Assembly: GCA_015075545.1 (NCBI GenBank)
Contig: JABTUC010000009.1
Coordinates: forward strand, 18,614-82,613
Source of the DNA: Ideonella sp.
Lineage (GTDB): Bacteria > Pseudomonadota > Gammaproteobacteria > Burkholderiales > Burkholderiaceae_C
DNA: 64,000 nt
Reading direction: 5' to 3'
Shown: one piece after another, positions 19,145 through 29,159 of the stretch
Numbering within the stretch: position 1 is the stretch's first letter
Layout of the letters: the number at the start of each line of letters is the position of its first letter
Notes under the pieces: model-generated
Seen by the model: only the letters and a program-made list of their open reading frames with translations
The model's database searches: none
Told to the model about the DNA's origin: nothing
Made by a program: the position numbers and the translations under genes

Positions 19145-19185
19145 TGTATCGGTCTTGTATCGGCGCGGTATCGGCACGGCAATCG
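19145..19185. promoter_or_regulatory. four direct repeats at 11-bp spacing (candidate OmpR-type regulator site)
   Basis: TGTATCGG at 19145 and 19156, GGTATCGG at 19167 and the weaker GGCAATCG at 19178 lie in strict 11-bp register, so on one face of the DNA. OmpR/PhoB-family regulators bind such arrays. The array is between the divergent hydrolase and hybrid kinase genes and ends 25 nt before the TAGACT box. A similar pair precedes the response regulator gene at 23723. Confidence 0.5.
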
Positions 19186-19210
19186 CAGCGCGCACGCGCG
19201 GGCGCGGGCC

Positions 19211-19216
19211 TAGACT
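19211..19216 (+). promoter_or_regulatory. candidate -10 box of the hybrid kinase gene
   Basis: TAGACT ends 8 nt before the ATG at 19225. If used, transcription would begin at or next to the start codon. No convincing -35 is seen; the 11-bp repeats lie upstream instead, as at an activator-dependent promoter. Confidence 0.4.
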
Positions 19217-19224
19217 GCGGTCGC

Positions 19225-22200
19225 ATGAACGCGCGCGACCCGAGCCCCGTCAACGGCTCGCCCGGCTGGGGGGCGGCTGCGCAGGCGATGTACCGCGCCG
19301 CACAGGCGGTGTCGCGGCCGGGCGGGGATGGCGTGTTAGCGCAACTGGTGCGCGAGCTGGCCGACATTCTCGGCGTCGCCACCGCCTTCGTCGCGGTGTT
19401 CATCGACGCGTCGCGCAGCGAAATGCGCACGCTGGCGGTGGTGCTCGACGGCCAGCCGGTGGGCGGCTTCGACTACGCGCTCGAGGGATCGCCTTGCGCA
19501 CAGGTGGTCGGCCACGCCTACCGCCACATCGCCAGCGGCGTATCGGCCGAGTTCAGGCCCGGCACGGTCTTCGTCGCCCGGGGCATGGATTCGTACGCGG
19601 CGTTCCCGCTGTTCGACAGCAGCGACGCGCCGCTGGGCCTGCTGGTGGCGATGGATCGCCGCCCGATCGCCGACGCTGCGCTGGCCGAGGCGCTGCTGAA
19701 GATCTTCGCCGGACGCATCGTCGCCGAGATCGAGCAGCGGCGAACCGACGAGGCGCTGCGCCGGTCCGAGGCCAGCTACCGCGCGATCTTCGAGTCGGCC
19801 GAGGACGCGATCTTCGTTCACGACTGGGACACCGGCGCCGTGCTCGACGCCAACCCGACGGCCTGCAGCACCTACGGCTACAGCCGCGAGGAACTGCGCC
19901 GCATCTCGCTGGCCGACGTCAGCTCGGGCGTCGCGCCGTACACCGGCGAGCAGGCGCTGCGCTACATCGAGCAGGCCAAGCAGGGGCTCGAGCCGGTGTT
20001 CGAGTGGCACCGCCGCAACAAGGACGGCAGCCTGCACTGGGACGAAGTGCGGCTGAAGATTGTCCGCATCGACGGCAAGCCGCACGTGCTCGCGTTCACG
20101 CGCGAGATCACCCAGCGCAAGGAGGCCGACGCGCTGCTGCGCGCCAGCGAGGAGCAGTACCACGCGATCTTCGACGCCTCGGCCGACCCGCTGATCCTGT
20201 GGGACAGCCAGTACCGCCGCGTCGACGTCAACCCGGCGTACGAACGCGTCTTCGGCTGGACGCGCGACGAGGTGGTCGGCCGCGGCTGGGACCGCCCGGA
20301 AGACGACGGCGCGTACGCGCAGCCGCGCCGCGACCTCGTTCGCCGTGCCTTGGCCGGCGAGAGTTGCAGCGCCGAGCTGTGCTCGCGGCGCAAGGACGGC
20401 ACCGTCATCGACATCGAGGTGTACGCCACGCCGTTTCGGCACCGCGGCGAGCCGCATGTGCTGGCCATCGCGCGCGACGTCACCGAGCGGCGGCACGCCG
20501 AACAGCGCCTGCGGGCACGCGAAGAGCAGTACCGCGCCATCTTCGACGGCAGCGTCGACCCGATGGTGCTGTGGAGCCACACGCTGCACGTGGTCGACGT
20601 CAACGCCGCGTTCGAGCAGACCACGGGGCTTCGCCGCGACCAGGTAGTCGGGCGCCACTGGAGCGAGCGCCCCGATGCCGACGAGATGAAGCGCCTGCTG
20701 CCGAGCATCGAGCGGGCGCTGGCCGGCGAGATGGCGCACCGGGTCGAGGCCGTGACGCGCGCCGACGGCAGCGCGTTCGATATCGAGCTGCGCTACCTGC
20801 CGGTGCGGTTGGGCAACGAGCCGTTCGCGCTGGGCATCGGCCGCGACGTCAGCGAGCGGCTCGAAGGCGAGCGCCGCCTGCGCGCCAGCGAGGAACAGTA
20901 CCGCGCGATCTTCAACGCGTCGGCCGATGCGCTGGTGCTGCGCGATGCCGCATACCGGGCGGTCGACGTCAACCCGGCGTACCTCACGATGAGCGGCTTC
21001 ACGCGCGACGAGGTGCTGGCCGCCCCGGGTGTGCTCACCCAGTCTGACGATGCCGTGCGCAGCGCGCACCGCGCGCTGCACGACCGGGCGGTGGCCGGCG
21101 AAACGCTGCACTTCGAGGTACAGGGCCTGCGCAAGGACGGCACGCGTTTCGACGCCGAGGTGCGCGGGGTGTCGGTGCTGTACCGCGGCGCGCCGCACGT
21201 GCTGTACGCGACGCGCGACATCACCGAGCGGCGCGCGGCCGAGGCCGAGCGCGAGAAGCTCGCGGCGCAGCTGCGGCAGGCGCAGAAGATGGAGGCCATC
21301 GGTCAGCTCACCGGCGGCATCGCGCACGACTTCAACAACATCCTGACCGCCGTCATCGGCTACCTGGTGCTCGGCCAGGAGCGCGCCGCCGCAGGCAACG
21401 ATGCCAAGCTCGTGCGCCAGCTCGATTCGGCGCACCTGGCGGCGCAGCGGGCGCGCGACCTGATCGCGCAGATGCTGACTTTCGCGCGCGGCAAGGGGGG
21501 CGATCACCGGGCGCTGGCGCCGGGGCCGCTGGCGCGCCAGTCGCTGCAGCTGCTGCGTTCGACGCTGCCGTCGTCGGTGCTGCTGGAGGCGTCGATCCGC
21601 GACGAGGCGCTGCCGGCGATCCTGGCCGATGCGGTGCAGTTCGAGCAGGTGCTATTCAACCTGTGCATCAACGCGCGCGACGCGATGAGCGGCAGCGGCA
21701 ACATCCGCGTCGATCTCGCCGTGGTCCACCACCCCGGTCTGCGCTGCACCTCGTGCGGCGCGAACGTCGGTCACGGTCCGTGGGTCGAGCTCGGCGTCGC
21801 CGATTCCGGCAGCGGCATCGCGCCGGAGGTGATCGAGCGCATGTTCGAGCCGTTCTTCTCCACCAAGGCGACCGGCCGCGGCTCGGGCATGGGGCTGGCG
21901 ATGGTGCATGGCATCGTGCACAACCACGGCGGCCACGTGGTGGTGACGAGCGAGCCCGGGCACGGTGCGCGCTTCGGCGTGTTGTGGCCGCCGGCGGGCA
22001 CAGTCGCCGAGGCCGACGCGCCGGCCCCTTCGACCGCCAAGGCGCCCGGCCGCCAGCTCGCAGGGCGCGTCGTGCTGGTCGAGGACGAGCCGCAGGTGGG
22101 TGCCATGATGGCCGAACTGCTCACGGGCTGGGGCCTGCAGGTGGTGTCGATGACCGACCCGCTCGCCGCTCGCGACTGGCTGCTCGAGCCCGCGAACATC

Positions 22201-22428
22201 GTCGACCTGCTGATCACCGACCACACGATGCCGCAGATGACCGGGCTGCAGCTCGCGCAGCACGCGACGCAGGCACGGCCGGCGCTGCCGGTGCTGCTGT
22301 ACACCGGCGACCCGGAAACGCACGAGGCCGCGGTGCTGCAACGCCACGGCGTACGGGCGCTGCTGCGCAAGCCGATCGAGACGCAGGCGCTGCGCGCGCA
22401 GCTCCAGCGCTGGCTGCCGGCCGGCTGA
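19225..22428 (+). CDS. GAF-PAS(4) hybrid sensor histidine kinase with receiver domain
   Basis: This cytoplasmic sensor has 1067 residues: a GAF-like domain (about 25-170), then four PAS domains beginning near 182, 308, 432 and 555, most opening with the repeated EEQYRAIF motif. HisKA has His701 in [11 protein letters not shown] (the NtrB-like HDFNN type). The ATPase domain (DSGSGI, GSGMGLA) is followed by a receiver with Asp999 in [10 protein letters not shown] CxxC pair (Cys841, Cys844) sits in the ATPase domain just before the DSG box. The nearest free response regulator gene is at 23723, beyond the diiron gene. The start is ATG 19225; upstream in-frame sequence is not domain-like. Confidence 0.93.
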   Translation: MNARDPSPVNGSPGWGAAAQAMYRAAQAVSRPGGDGVLAQLVRELADILGVATAFVAVFIDASRSEMRTLAVVLDGQPVGGFDYALEGSPCAQVVGHAYRHIASGVSAEFRPGTVFVARGMDSYAAFPLFDSSDAPLGLLVAMDRRPIADAALAEALLKIFAGRIVAEIEQRRTDEALRRSEASYRAIFESAEDAIFVHDWDTGAVLDANPTACSTYGYSREELRRISLADVSSGVAPYTGEQALRYIEQAKQGLEPVFEWHRRNKDGSLHWDEVRLKIVRIDGKPHVLAFTREITQRKEADALLRASEEQYHAIFDASADPLILWDSQYRRVDVNPAYERVFGWTRDEVVGRGWDRPEDDGAYAQPRRDLVRRALAGESCSAELCSRRKDGTVIDIEVYATPFRHRGEPHVLAIARDVTERRHAEQRLRAREEQYRAIFDGSVDPMVLWSHTLHVVDVNAAFEQTTGLRRDQVVGRHWSERPDADEMKRLLPSIERALAGEMAHRVEAVTRADGSAFDIELRYLPVRLGNEPFALGIGRDVSERLEGERRLRASEEQYRAIFNASADALVLRDAAYRAVDVNPAYLTMSGFTRDEVLAAPGVLTQSDDAVRSAHRALHDRAVAGETLHFEVQGLRKDGTRFDAEVRGVSVLYRGAPHVLYATRDITERRAAEAEREKLAAQLRQAQKMEAIGQLTGGIAHDFNNILTAVIGYLVLGQERAAAGNDAKLVRQLDSAHLAAQRARDLIAQMLTFARGKGGDHRALAPGPLARQSLQLLRSTLPSSVLLEASIRDEALPAILADAVQFEQVLFNLCINARDAMSGSGNIRVDLAVVHHPGLRCTSCGANVGHGPWVELGVADSGSGIAPEVIERMFEPFFSTKATGRGSGMGLAMVHGIVHNHGGHVVVTSEPGHGARFGVLWPPAGTVAEADAPAPSTAKAPGRQLAGRVVLVEDEPQVGAMMAELLTGWGLQVVSMTDPLAARDWLLEPANIVDLLITDHTMPQMTGLQLAQHATQARPALPVLLYTGDPETHEAAVLQRHGVRALLRKPIETQALRAQLQRWLPAG

Positions 22429-22512
22429 AGCGACTGCGGGGCCAGACCGAGGGTCCGCGGCCCTCGCGCAGGCGACGTATCGTCTCGGCGCGGCCGTTGC
22501 GATGGCGGACGA

Positions 22513-22532
22513 GCGGCCGCCAAGGCGGCCGC
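22513..22532. terminator. GC hairpin between convergent genes
   Basis: GCGGCCGCC-AA-GGCGGCCGC is a perfect 9-bp inverted repeat between the kinase and diiron genes, which converge here. There is no T-run on either strand, so an intrinsic terminator role is uncertain. Confidence 0.35.
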
Positions 22533-22553
22533 CCGTTGCCACCGAACACTGCC

Positions 22554-23519
22554 TCAGGCTGCCATCGGCAGCGCCTGCGGCTGCACCGGCACCGCGTAGG
22601 TCAGCGGCGCCAGCGCCTCCAGGATGCGGGCCTTTTGCGTGTCGTCGAGCAGGCCGAACAGCACGCGCTGGAAGCGCGGCTCCATCACGCCCGACACGAT
22701 GTACTGCCAGCGGTAGGCCTTCAGCACCATGGCCTCGATCTGTGCCGCGCGGCCGCTGTCGGCGGCCAGGCCGCCGATGCGGACAAAGTAGGCCGCGTCG
22801 GCCCTGGCCTGCGCCTGCAGGATGCCGTCGACGGCGCCCACCAGTCCGATCAGGTCGCCGACCGCGGCGTCGCGCGCCGCCTTGTCGAGCCTGGCGTCTT
22901 CGCGCAGCAGCTCGAGCTCGTCGAGCACCGCGTGCTGCGCCTCTTCGCGCCAGTGGAACTTGAACACGTCCTTCCACAACTCGGACAGCTCGGCGTCGGG
23001 CTCGATGCTGGCGCGGTAGTGCGCCTGCGTGAACAGCTCGATGTCGAGCGTGAGCGCGAGCACGGCCCAGCTGCTAGCGCCGAGCACCGCCTGTGCCACC
23101 GCGTTGCCGTCGGCGGTCATCTGGTAGCCCGCCGGCATGTCGGCAGCCATCATCGCCTCGAGCCGGCGAAACAGCTCCTGGTGCTTCAGCTCCTCGTCGG
23201 TCATGCGCACCATCGCCTCGAAGGCCACCTGGTCGTCGAACGCGTGCGCGCGGCCGAGATCGCTGACCTTGGCGGCGATGAAGCGCTCGACCAGGCCGAA
23301 CAGGTAGGCGTAGGTGCGGCCCTGCACCTGGCTGAGCAGGCGCTTCTGCGCCGGCGTCAGGAAGGCCAGCTCGTCGACCAGCGACAGCCCGGCGGGCAGG
23401 AAGGTCTTGCTGTAGTCGAAGCTGCGGCCGCGGATGACGTCGCGGTCGATCTCCCAGCGCACGCGCTTGGAGAGGTCGACCACGCGGGCGTAGCGTTCGG
23501 TGCTGATGGTGGTCTGCAT
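22554..23519 (-). CDS. AurF-like non-heme diiron protein
   Basis: This 321-residue helical protein carries likely diiron ligands in the pattern of p-aminobenzoate N-oxygenase AurF: Glu79, Glu110-x2-His113 (DEELKH), Glu161 (LDIE), and His189-x3-Glu193-x2-His196 (HWREEAQH). The last matches the HxxxExxH of AurF and sets it apart from simple ferritins. AurF oxidises an aryl amine; the reaction here is unknown and a desaturase-type oxidation is also possible. The ATG at 23519 is chosen because the upstream in-frame extension is not conserved-looking. It is divergent from the response regulator gene. Confidence 0.75.
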   Translation of the reverse strand: MQTTISTERYARVVDLSKRVRWEIDRDVIRGRSFDYSKTFLPAGLSLVDELAFLTPAQKRLLSQVQGRTYAYLFGLVERFIAAKVSDLGRAHAFDDQVAFEAMVRMTDEELKHQELFRRLEAMMAADMPAGYQMTADGNAVAQAVLGASSWAVLALTLDIELFTQAHYRASIEPDAELSELWKDVFKFHWREEAQHAVLDELELLREDARLDKAARDAAVGDLIGLVGAVDGILQAQARADAAYFVRIGGLAADSGRAAQIEAMVLKAYRWQYIVSGVMEPRFQRVLFGLLDDTQKARILEALAPLTYAVPVQPQALPMAA

Positions 23520-23590
23520 GGTGTGGATCCTCGGTTGAACAGTGGGTGAGAGGCCGACAAGGCCGGCCGAGCCGCTGCGTTGCGCACGGG

Positions 23591-23615
23591 GTGCATCGCG
23601 CCGCGACGGATGCAC
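23591..23615. repeat. inverted repeat in the diiron/regulator divergent promoter
   Basis: GTGCATC and GATGCAC form perfect 7-bp arms around an 11-bp spacer, 72 bp before the diiron gene start. A dyad of this size fits a dimeric regulator site, but no partner is known. Confidence 0.35.
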
Positions 23616-23662
23616 ACTGTCCAAGCCAAGGGTATCGGCACTGCGTCGCCGCGCCGTCGTCG

Positions 23663-23682
23663 TGTAGCCAGTTTGTATTCGG
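23663..23682. promoter_or_regulatory. TGTA direct repeat pair, 11-bp spacing, before the regulator gene
   Basis: TGTAGCC at 23663 and TGTATTC at 23674 repeat at exactly 11 bp and resemble the TGTATCG array at 19145. A single GGTATCGG also lies at 23631. The second repeat starts 35 nt before the CAGAAT box; the last repeat of the kinase array starts 33 nt before its box. Confidence 0.4.
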
Positions 23683-23708
23683 GCCCCCACAGCCCGGCGG
23701 CCCCGCGG

Positions 23709-23714
23709 CAGAAT
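23709..23714 (+). promoter_or_regulatory. candidate -10 box of the response regulator gene
   Basis: CAGAAT ends 8 nt before the ATG at 23723, again implying a very short or absent leader. Confidence 0.35.
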
Positions 23715-23722
23715 CCGGCGCC

Positions 23723-24448
23723 ATGGATGCGCTGGCCCGGCTGTTGGTCGTCGACGACGATCCGTCGATCCGCGCGATGCTGTGCGAGTACCTGCAGGCG
23801 CATGGCTACGCCGTGACCGAGGCCGGCAGCGGGGCGCAGATGCGCCAGTGCATCGAAGCCGATCTGCCCGACGTCGTGCTGCTCGACATCCGGTTGCCCG
23901 GAGAGGACGGCCTCACGCTGGCCAGGTATCTGCGCGAGCATTACGACGTCGGCATCATCATGGTCACCGCCTCGGGCGAGGTGATCGACCGCGTGGTCGG
24001 GCTCGAGCTCGGAGCCGACGACTACCTGCCCAAACCGTTCGATCCGCGCGAGCTGCTGGCCCGCCTGAAGAGCGTGCTGCGGCGAATCCAGGCCAAGCCC
24101 ACGGCCGAGCCTGGCGCCGCCGCCGCGGGCGGTCGGGGTCCGCGGCAGCGCTTCGGCCGCTGCGAACTCGACCTCGAGTCGCGCCGACTGTTCGAGGCCA
24201 GCGGCGCCGAGGTGGCCATGACGGCGATGGAGTACGACCTGCTGCGCGTGTTCCTCGCCAACCCCAACCGCGTGCTGTCGCGCGACCAGCTGCTGATGCA
24301 GACGCGCAACCGCGAGTGGGAGCCGTTCGACCGCTCGATCGACATCCGCATCGGCCGCCTGCGCCGCAAGGTCGAGCCCGATCCGGCGGGAGAGCCGCGC
24401 TGCATTCGCACGGTGCGCAACGCCGGGTACATGTTCGTGCCGGCCTGA
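23723..24448 (+). CDS. OmpR/PhoB-family response regulator
   Basis: This DNA-binding regulator has 241 residues. The receiver domain holds the acidic pocket Asp11-Asp13, phospho-acceptor Asp55 in LLDIRLPG, Thr in MVTAS and Lys in LPKPF. The C-terminal winged helix (about 145-241) has the typical DRSIDIRIGRLRRKVE recognition region and an IRTVRNAGYMF end. No kinase gene directly adjoins it; the nearest is the hybrid kinase at 19225. Direct repeats just upstream suggest autoregulation. It converges with the diguanylate cyclase gene, with 12 bp between the stops. Confidence 0.92.
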   Translation: MDALARLLVVDDDPSIRAMLCEYLQAHGYAVTEAGSGAQMRQCIEADLPDVVLLDIRLPGEDGLTLARYLREHYDVGIIMVTASGEVIDRVVGLELGADDYLPKPFDPRELLARLKSVLRRIQAKPTAEPGAAAAGGRGPRQRFGRCELDLESRRLFEASGAEVAMTAMEYDLLRVFLANPNRVLSRDQLLMQTRNREWEPFDRSIDIRIGRLRRKVEPDPAGEPRCIRTVRNAGYMFVPA

Positions 24449-24460
24449 GGCGGCCTGCGC

Positions 24461-25579
<1,119 letters not shown>

Positions 25580-25794
25580 TTGAACTGCGGCTCGGCTGGC
25601 GGAAGCCCCCTGCGCATCCTAGCGTCTGGCGTCGCGCCGCCGCCCGAGCGCTGGCGCGCAGATGTGTCGGACGGTGAGCGAAGGCGCGATCGAGACCGCT
25701 TGACTCGCATGCTGACGGCCCGCAGGCAACCGCGAGCGATTGCGCGGCCGATCGGCGCTGGCGTGCGGATCGGCTCGCGGGCCAAGCGCTCGGG

Positions 25795-27006
25795 TCAGTA
25801 GGCCAGACCCATCGCGCCGCGCACGTCGGCCATCGTTGCCTGCGCCACCGTGCGCGCGCGTTCGGTGCCCACCTCGAGGATGCGATGCACCTTTCGCGGG
25901 TCGGCCAGCAGCGGCGCCGCGCGTTCGCGCCAGGGCTGCTGCGCCTCGATGATGGCGTCGATCACCGGCTGCTTGCATTCGAGGCAGCTGATGCTCGCCG
26001 TGGTGCAGCCGTGCCACACCCATTGCCTCGTGGCCTCGTTGCTGTACACCTTGTGGAAGTCCCATACCGGGCACTTCTCCGGATTGCCGGGGTCGGTGCG
26101 GCGCACGCGCGCCGGGTCGGTGGCCATGCGGCGCACCTTGCGCGTCACCTCTTCGGGGGTGTCGCGCATCAGGATCGCGTTGCCGTAGCTCTTGCTCATC
26201 TTCGCGCCGTCGGTGCCGGGCAGGCGCAGCACCTCGGTGTGCAGCGCCGCCGGCTCGACGAGGATGGTCTTGCCGCTGCCGCGCAGATGGCCCTTCAGCA
26301 GCTCGGCGTCGTCGGTGCTCCAGCCCGCGGGCGGTGCCGCCGCGGTGCGCTGGATCACCGCCTCACCCTTGGCCAGCGCGTCGGCCGCGCCGGTCTGGCC
26401 GTAGGCCTTGCGCTGCCGCTCGAAATAGCGCTGGTCGTCCTTCGACAGGCGTGCCAGTGCCGCGGCCACCTTGGCCTGCAGGTCGGCCGGGCGGCCGTAC
26501 AGGTGGTTGAAGCGGCGCGCCACCTCGCGCGTGAGTTCCACGTGCGAGGCCTGGTCTTCGCCCACCGGCACGAAGGCGGCCTTGTAGTTCAGGATGTCGG
26601 CCGCCTGCAGCAGCGGGTAGCCGAGGAAGCCGTAGGTAGCGAGGTCGCGGTCCTTCAGCTTCTCGATCTGGTCCTTGTAGGTCGGCACGCGCTCCAGCCA
26701 GCCCAGCGGCGTGCCCATCGCCAGCAGCGTGAACAGCTCGGCGTGCTCGGGCAGCCGGCTCTGCACGAAGATGGTGCTCTTGTCGGGGTCGAGGCCGGCG
26801 GCGAGCCAGTCGATCACCATGTCGTAGACCGATTTTCCGATGATCTCGCTCTCGTCGTAGTGCGTGGTCAGCGCGTGCCAGTCGGCGACGAAGTAGAAGC
26901 ACTCGTACTGGTCTTGCAGGCGCACCCAGTTCTTCAGCGCGCCGTGGTAGTGGCCCAGGTGCATCGAGCCGGTGGGGCGCATGCCGGAGAGAACGCGCTG
27001 TCGCAT
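25795..27006 (-). CDS. trpS: tryptophanyl-tRNA synthetase with iron-sulfur-type Cys motif
   Basis: This class I synthetase (403 residues) charges tRNA-Trp. The HIGH-type motif reads HLGH near residue 16, and the KMSKS loop is KMSKSYGN. It is longer than E. coli TrpS (334) because of an insertion (around DDQRYFERQRKAYG...) and a Cys motif near the C terminus: Cys312-x21-Cys334-x6-Cys341-x2-Cys344. Thermotoga maritima TrpRS has a nearly identical C-x22-C-x6-C-x2-C site that binds [4Fe-4S]. The ATG at 27006 is the start, as MRQRVLSGMRPTG is the normal N terminus. It is divergent from purN. Confidence 0.95.
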   Translation of the reverse strand: MRQRVLSGMRPTGSMHLGHYHGALKNWVRLQDQYECFYFVADWHALTTHYDESEIIGKSVYDMVIDWLAAGLDPDKSTIFVQSRLPEHAELFTLLAMGTPLGWLERVPTYKDQIEKLKDRDLATYGFLGYPLLQAADILNYKAAFVPVGEDQASHVELTREVARRFNHLYGRPADLQAKVAAALARLSKDDQRYFERQRKAYGQTGAADALAKGEAVIQRTAAAPPAGWSTDDAELLKGHLRGSGKTILVEPAALHTEVLRLPGTDGAKMSKSYGNAILMRDTPEEVTRKVRRMATDPARVRRTDPGNPEKCPVWDFHKVYSNEATRQWVWHGCTTASISCLECKQPVIDAIIEAQQPWRERAAPLLADPRKVHRILEVGTERARTVAQATMADVRGAMGLAY

Positions 27007-27062
27007 GGATCGCTTTCGTGGGTGGGCGGCCATTTTCGCAGACGTACACTCACGCGCCTTCC

Positions 27063-27125
27063 ATGAGCCGCCGGGCTGCTCCAAAGGTGAGTTCCGCAGT
27101 GCGCAGCACGAAGGATGCCCAATGA
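27063..27125 (+). CDS. 20-residue upstream ORF coupled to purN (leader peptide candidate)
   Basis: ATG at 27063 opens a short frame encoding MSRRAAPKVSSAVRSTKDAQ. Its TGA overlaps the purN ATG as ATGA, so purN would be translated by coupled reinitiation. A TACACT box ends 12 nt before this ATG, making the small ORF the first translated element. The purN Shine-Dalgarno GAAGGA lies inside it. A similar leader may precede other Burkholderiales genes (from memory, unverified). The peptide's function, if any, is unknown. Confidence 0.5.
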   Translation: MSRRAAPKVSSAVRSTKDAQ

Positions 27126-27757
27126 CCTCGCAGCGCATCGTCATCCTGATCTCGGGCCGCGGCTCCAACATGGAGGCGATCGTGAACGCCTGCGAGCGCG
27201 AGCGCTGGCCGGCGCAGGTGGCGGCGGTGATCGCCAACCGTGCCGACGCCGCCGGGCTGCAGTTCGCGCGCGCGCACGGCCTGGCCAGTGCGGTGGTCGA
27301 TCACCGCGCGTACGCATCGCGCGAGGTGTTCGATCGCGCGCTGGCCGAGGCCGTCGACTCGCATTGTCCCGATCTGCTCCTGCTGGCGGGGTTCATGCGC
27401 ATCCTCGGGCCGGCTTTCGTGCGCCGCTACGAAGGGCGCATGCTCAACGTGCATCCGTCGCTGCTGCCGGCGTTTCCGGGCCTGCACACGCACCGGCGCG
27501 TGCTCGAGGCCGGCTGCAAGGTCAGCGGCGCCACCGTGCATTTCGTGACCGCCGACCTCGACCACGGCCCGATCGTGATGCAGTCGGTGGTGCCGGTGCT
27601 GCCCGACGACAGCGAAGACAGCCTGGCCGCGCGCGTGCTCGCCGGCGAGCATGTGATCTATCCGCTGGCGGTGTCGTGGTTCGTGCGCGGGCTGCTGCGC
27701 GTCGAGCGCGGGGTCGTGCGGCAGACCGAGGGCGCCCCGCAGTTGCTCGGCGCATAG
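27122..27757 (+). CDS. purN: phosphoribosylglycinamide formyltransferase (PurN)
   Basis: PurN transfers a formyl group from 10-formyl-tetrahydrofolate to glycinamide ribonucleotide, step 3 of purine synthesis. The 211-residue protein has the GAR-binding N terminus VILISGRGSNMEAI, the catalytic-region NVHPSLLPAFPGLHTH (Asn and His) and the Asp in VTADLDHGPIV. GAAGGA lies 6 nt before the ATG at 27122, which overlaps the stop of the 20-codon upstream ORF. rsmB follows 10 bp downstream and is probably co-transcribed. Confidence 0.96.
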   Translation: MTSQRIVILISGRGSNMEAIVNACERERWPAQVAAVIANRADAAGLQFARAHGLASAVVDHRAYASREVFDRALAEAVDSHCPDLLLLAGFMRILGPAFVRRYEGRMLNVHPSLLPAFPGLHTHRRVLEAGCKVSGATVHFVTADLDHGPIVMQSVVPVLPDDSEDSLAARVLAGEHVIYPLAVSWFVRGLLRVERGVVRQTEGAPQLLGA

Positions 27758-27767
27758 CCGCCCGCCG

Positions 27768-29030
27768 ATGCATCCGAAGGCGTTGCTCGAGCAGGCGGCC
27801 GAGCTGATGCGCGCGGTGCTCGCGTTCGAGCAGCCCGCCGACGCGGTGGTGTCGGCGTACTTTCGCCAGCATCGCGCGCTGGGTGCGCGCGAGCGCCATG
27901 CACTGGGCGAGACGGTGTATGCGGTGCTGCGGCGGCGGCTGTTGTGGGAGCACCTGGCGCAAGGCGGCCACGGCCTGCTGCCGCGGCGGCTCGTGCTGCT
28001 GGCATGGCAGGGCGAGGCGCACGTGCGCGACGCCGCGATCGACGCCGCCGAGCGCCGCTGGCTCGACGATGCGATGGCGGTCGACCCGACGACCTTGGCG
28101 CCGCAGTTGCAGCACAACCTGCCCGCCTGGCTGGCCGACGCACTGCGTGCGCAGCCCGGCGCGGCGCCGTTCGACGCGCTGGCGCAGGCGCTGCTGGGCA
28201 GTGCGCCGCTGGACCTGCGCGTCAATGCGCTGAAGGCCAGGCGCGAGGCGGTGCAAGCCGCGCTCGCTGCGGCGGGCATCGACGCGGCGCCGACGCCGTT
28301 CAGCCCGTGGGGCCTGCGCATCGACGGCCGGCCTGCGGTCGACGCGCTGCCGGCGTTTCGCGACGGGTTGTTCGAAGTGCAGGACGAAGGCAGCCAACTG
28401 CTGGCGCTGCTGCTCGATGCGCATCGCGGCGAGATGGTGGTCGACTTCTGCGCCGGCGCGGGCGGCAAAACGCTGGCGATCGGCGCCGCGATGCGCGACA
28501 CCGGCCGGCTGTACGCCTTCGATACGTCGGGGCATCGGCTGCACGCGCTGAAGCCGCGGCTGGCACGCAGCGGCCTGCGCAACGTGCACCCGGTGCAGAT
28601 CGCGCACGAGCGCGACGAGCGTGTGCATCGCCTGGCCGGCAAGATCGACCGCGTGCTGGTCGATGCACCGTGCTCCGGGCTCGGTACCTTGCGCCGCAAC
28701 CCCGACCTGAAGTGGCGTCGCGGCCCGGTCGATATCGCGCAGTTCGGCGTGCAGCAGCGCGCGATCCTGGCCGCGGCGGCGGCGCTGGTGAAGCCGGGCG
28801 GGCGGCTGGTGTACGCCACCTGCAGTCTGCTCGCGCTCGAGAACGAGGATGTCGCCCGCGCCTTCGAGCAAGGCCATCCGCAGTTCGAGGCGCTGCCGGC
28901 CGCGGCGGCCCTCGCGCAAGCGCGCATCGGCAGCGCCGGCAGCCTGGTGCGGGGCCCCTACCTCGAGCTGTGGCCGCACCGCCATGCTACCGATGGCTTC
29001 TTCGCCGCGCTCTGGCGACGCCGGCCCTGA
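27768..29030 (+). CDS. rsmB: 16S rRNA (cytosine-C5) methyltransferase, RsmB-like
   Basis: RsmB methylates a 16S rRNA cytosine (C967 in E. coli) with S-adenosylmethionine. The 420-residue protein has an N-terminal NusB-like helical region, the SAM site VVDFCAGAGGKTLAIG, and the two NSUN-family cysteine motifs VDAPCSGLGTL and TCSLL. The length fits the family. It sits 10 bp after purN; the more usual neighbour fmt is absent, and PurN is itself a formyltransferase paralogue. Confidence 0.92.
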   Translation: MHPKALLEQAAELMRAVLAFEQPADAVVSAYFRQHRALGARERHALGETVYAVLRRRLLWEHLAQGGHGLLPRRLVLLAWQGEAHVRDAAIDAAERRWLDDAMAVDPTTLAPQLQHNLPAWLADALRAQPGAAPFDALAQALLGSAPLDLRVNALKARREAVQAALAAAGIDAAPTPFSPWGLRIDGRPAVDALPAFRDGLFEVQDEGSQLLALLLDAHRGEMVVDFCAGAGGKTLAIGAAMRDTGRLYAFDTSGHRLHALKPRLARSGLRNVHPVQIAHERDERVHRLAGKIDRVLVDAPCSGLGTLRRNPDLKWRRGPVDIAQFGVQQRAILAAAAALVKPGGRLVYATCSLLALENEDVARAFEQGHPQFEALPAAAALAQARIGSAGSLVRGPYLELWPHRHATDGFFAALWRRRP

Positions 29031-29159
29031 TCGCGGCCACGGCGGCGCGCGGCGACAGCGGGTGAACCTTGCCGAGTTCGATGTCCGGGAAGCTCGTAAC
29101 AGTGGCCTAGAATTCGACGCCGAACGCCACCATCGGGTCGGCGCACGGGCGATTCACGA

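Noticed and set aside
19145-19185. Short regular repeats considered as a CRISPR remnant
   Set aside because: The units are 7-8 bp with 3-4 bp between them, far too short for CRISPR; no cas gene is present.
27007-27121. purN leader considered as a known riboswitch
   Set aside because: I could not match it to any riboswitch consensus; the coupled short ORF explains the sequence better.
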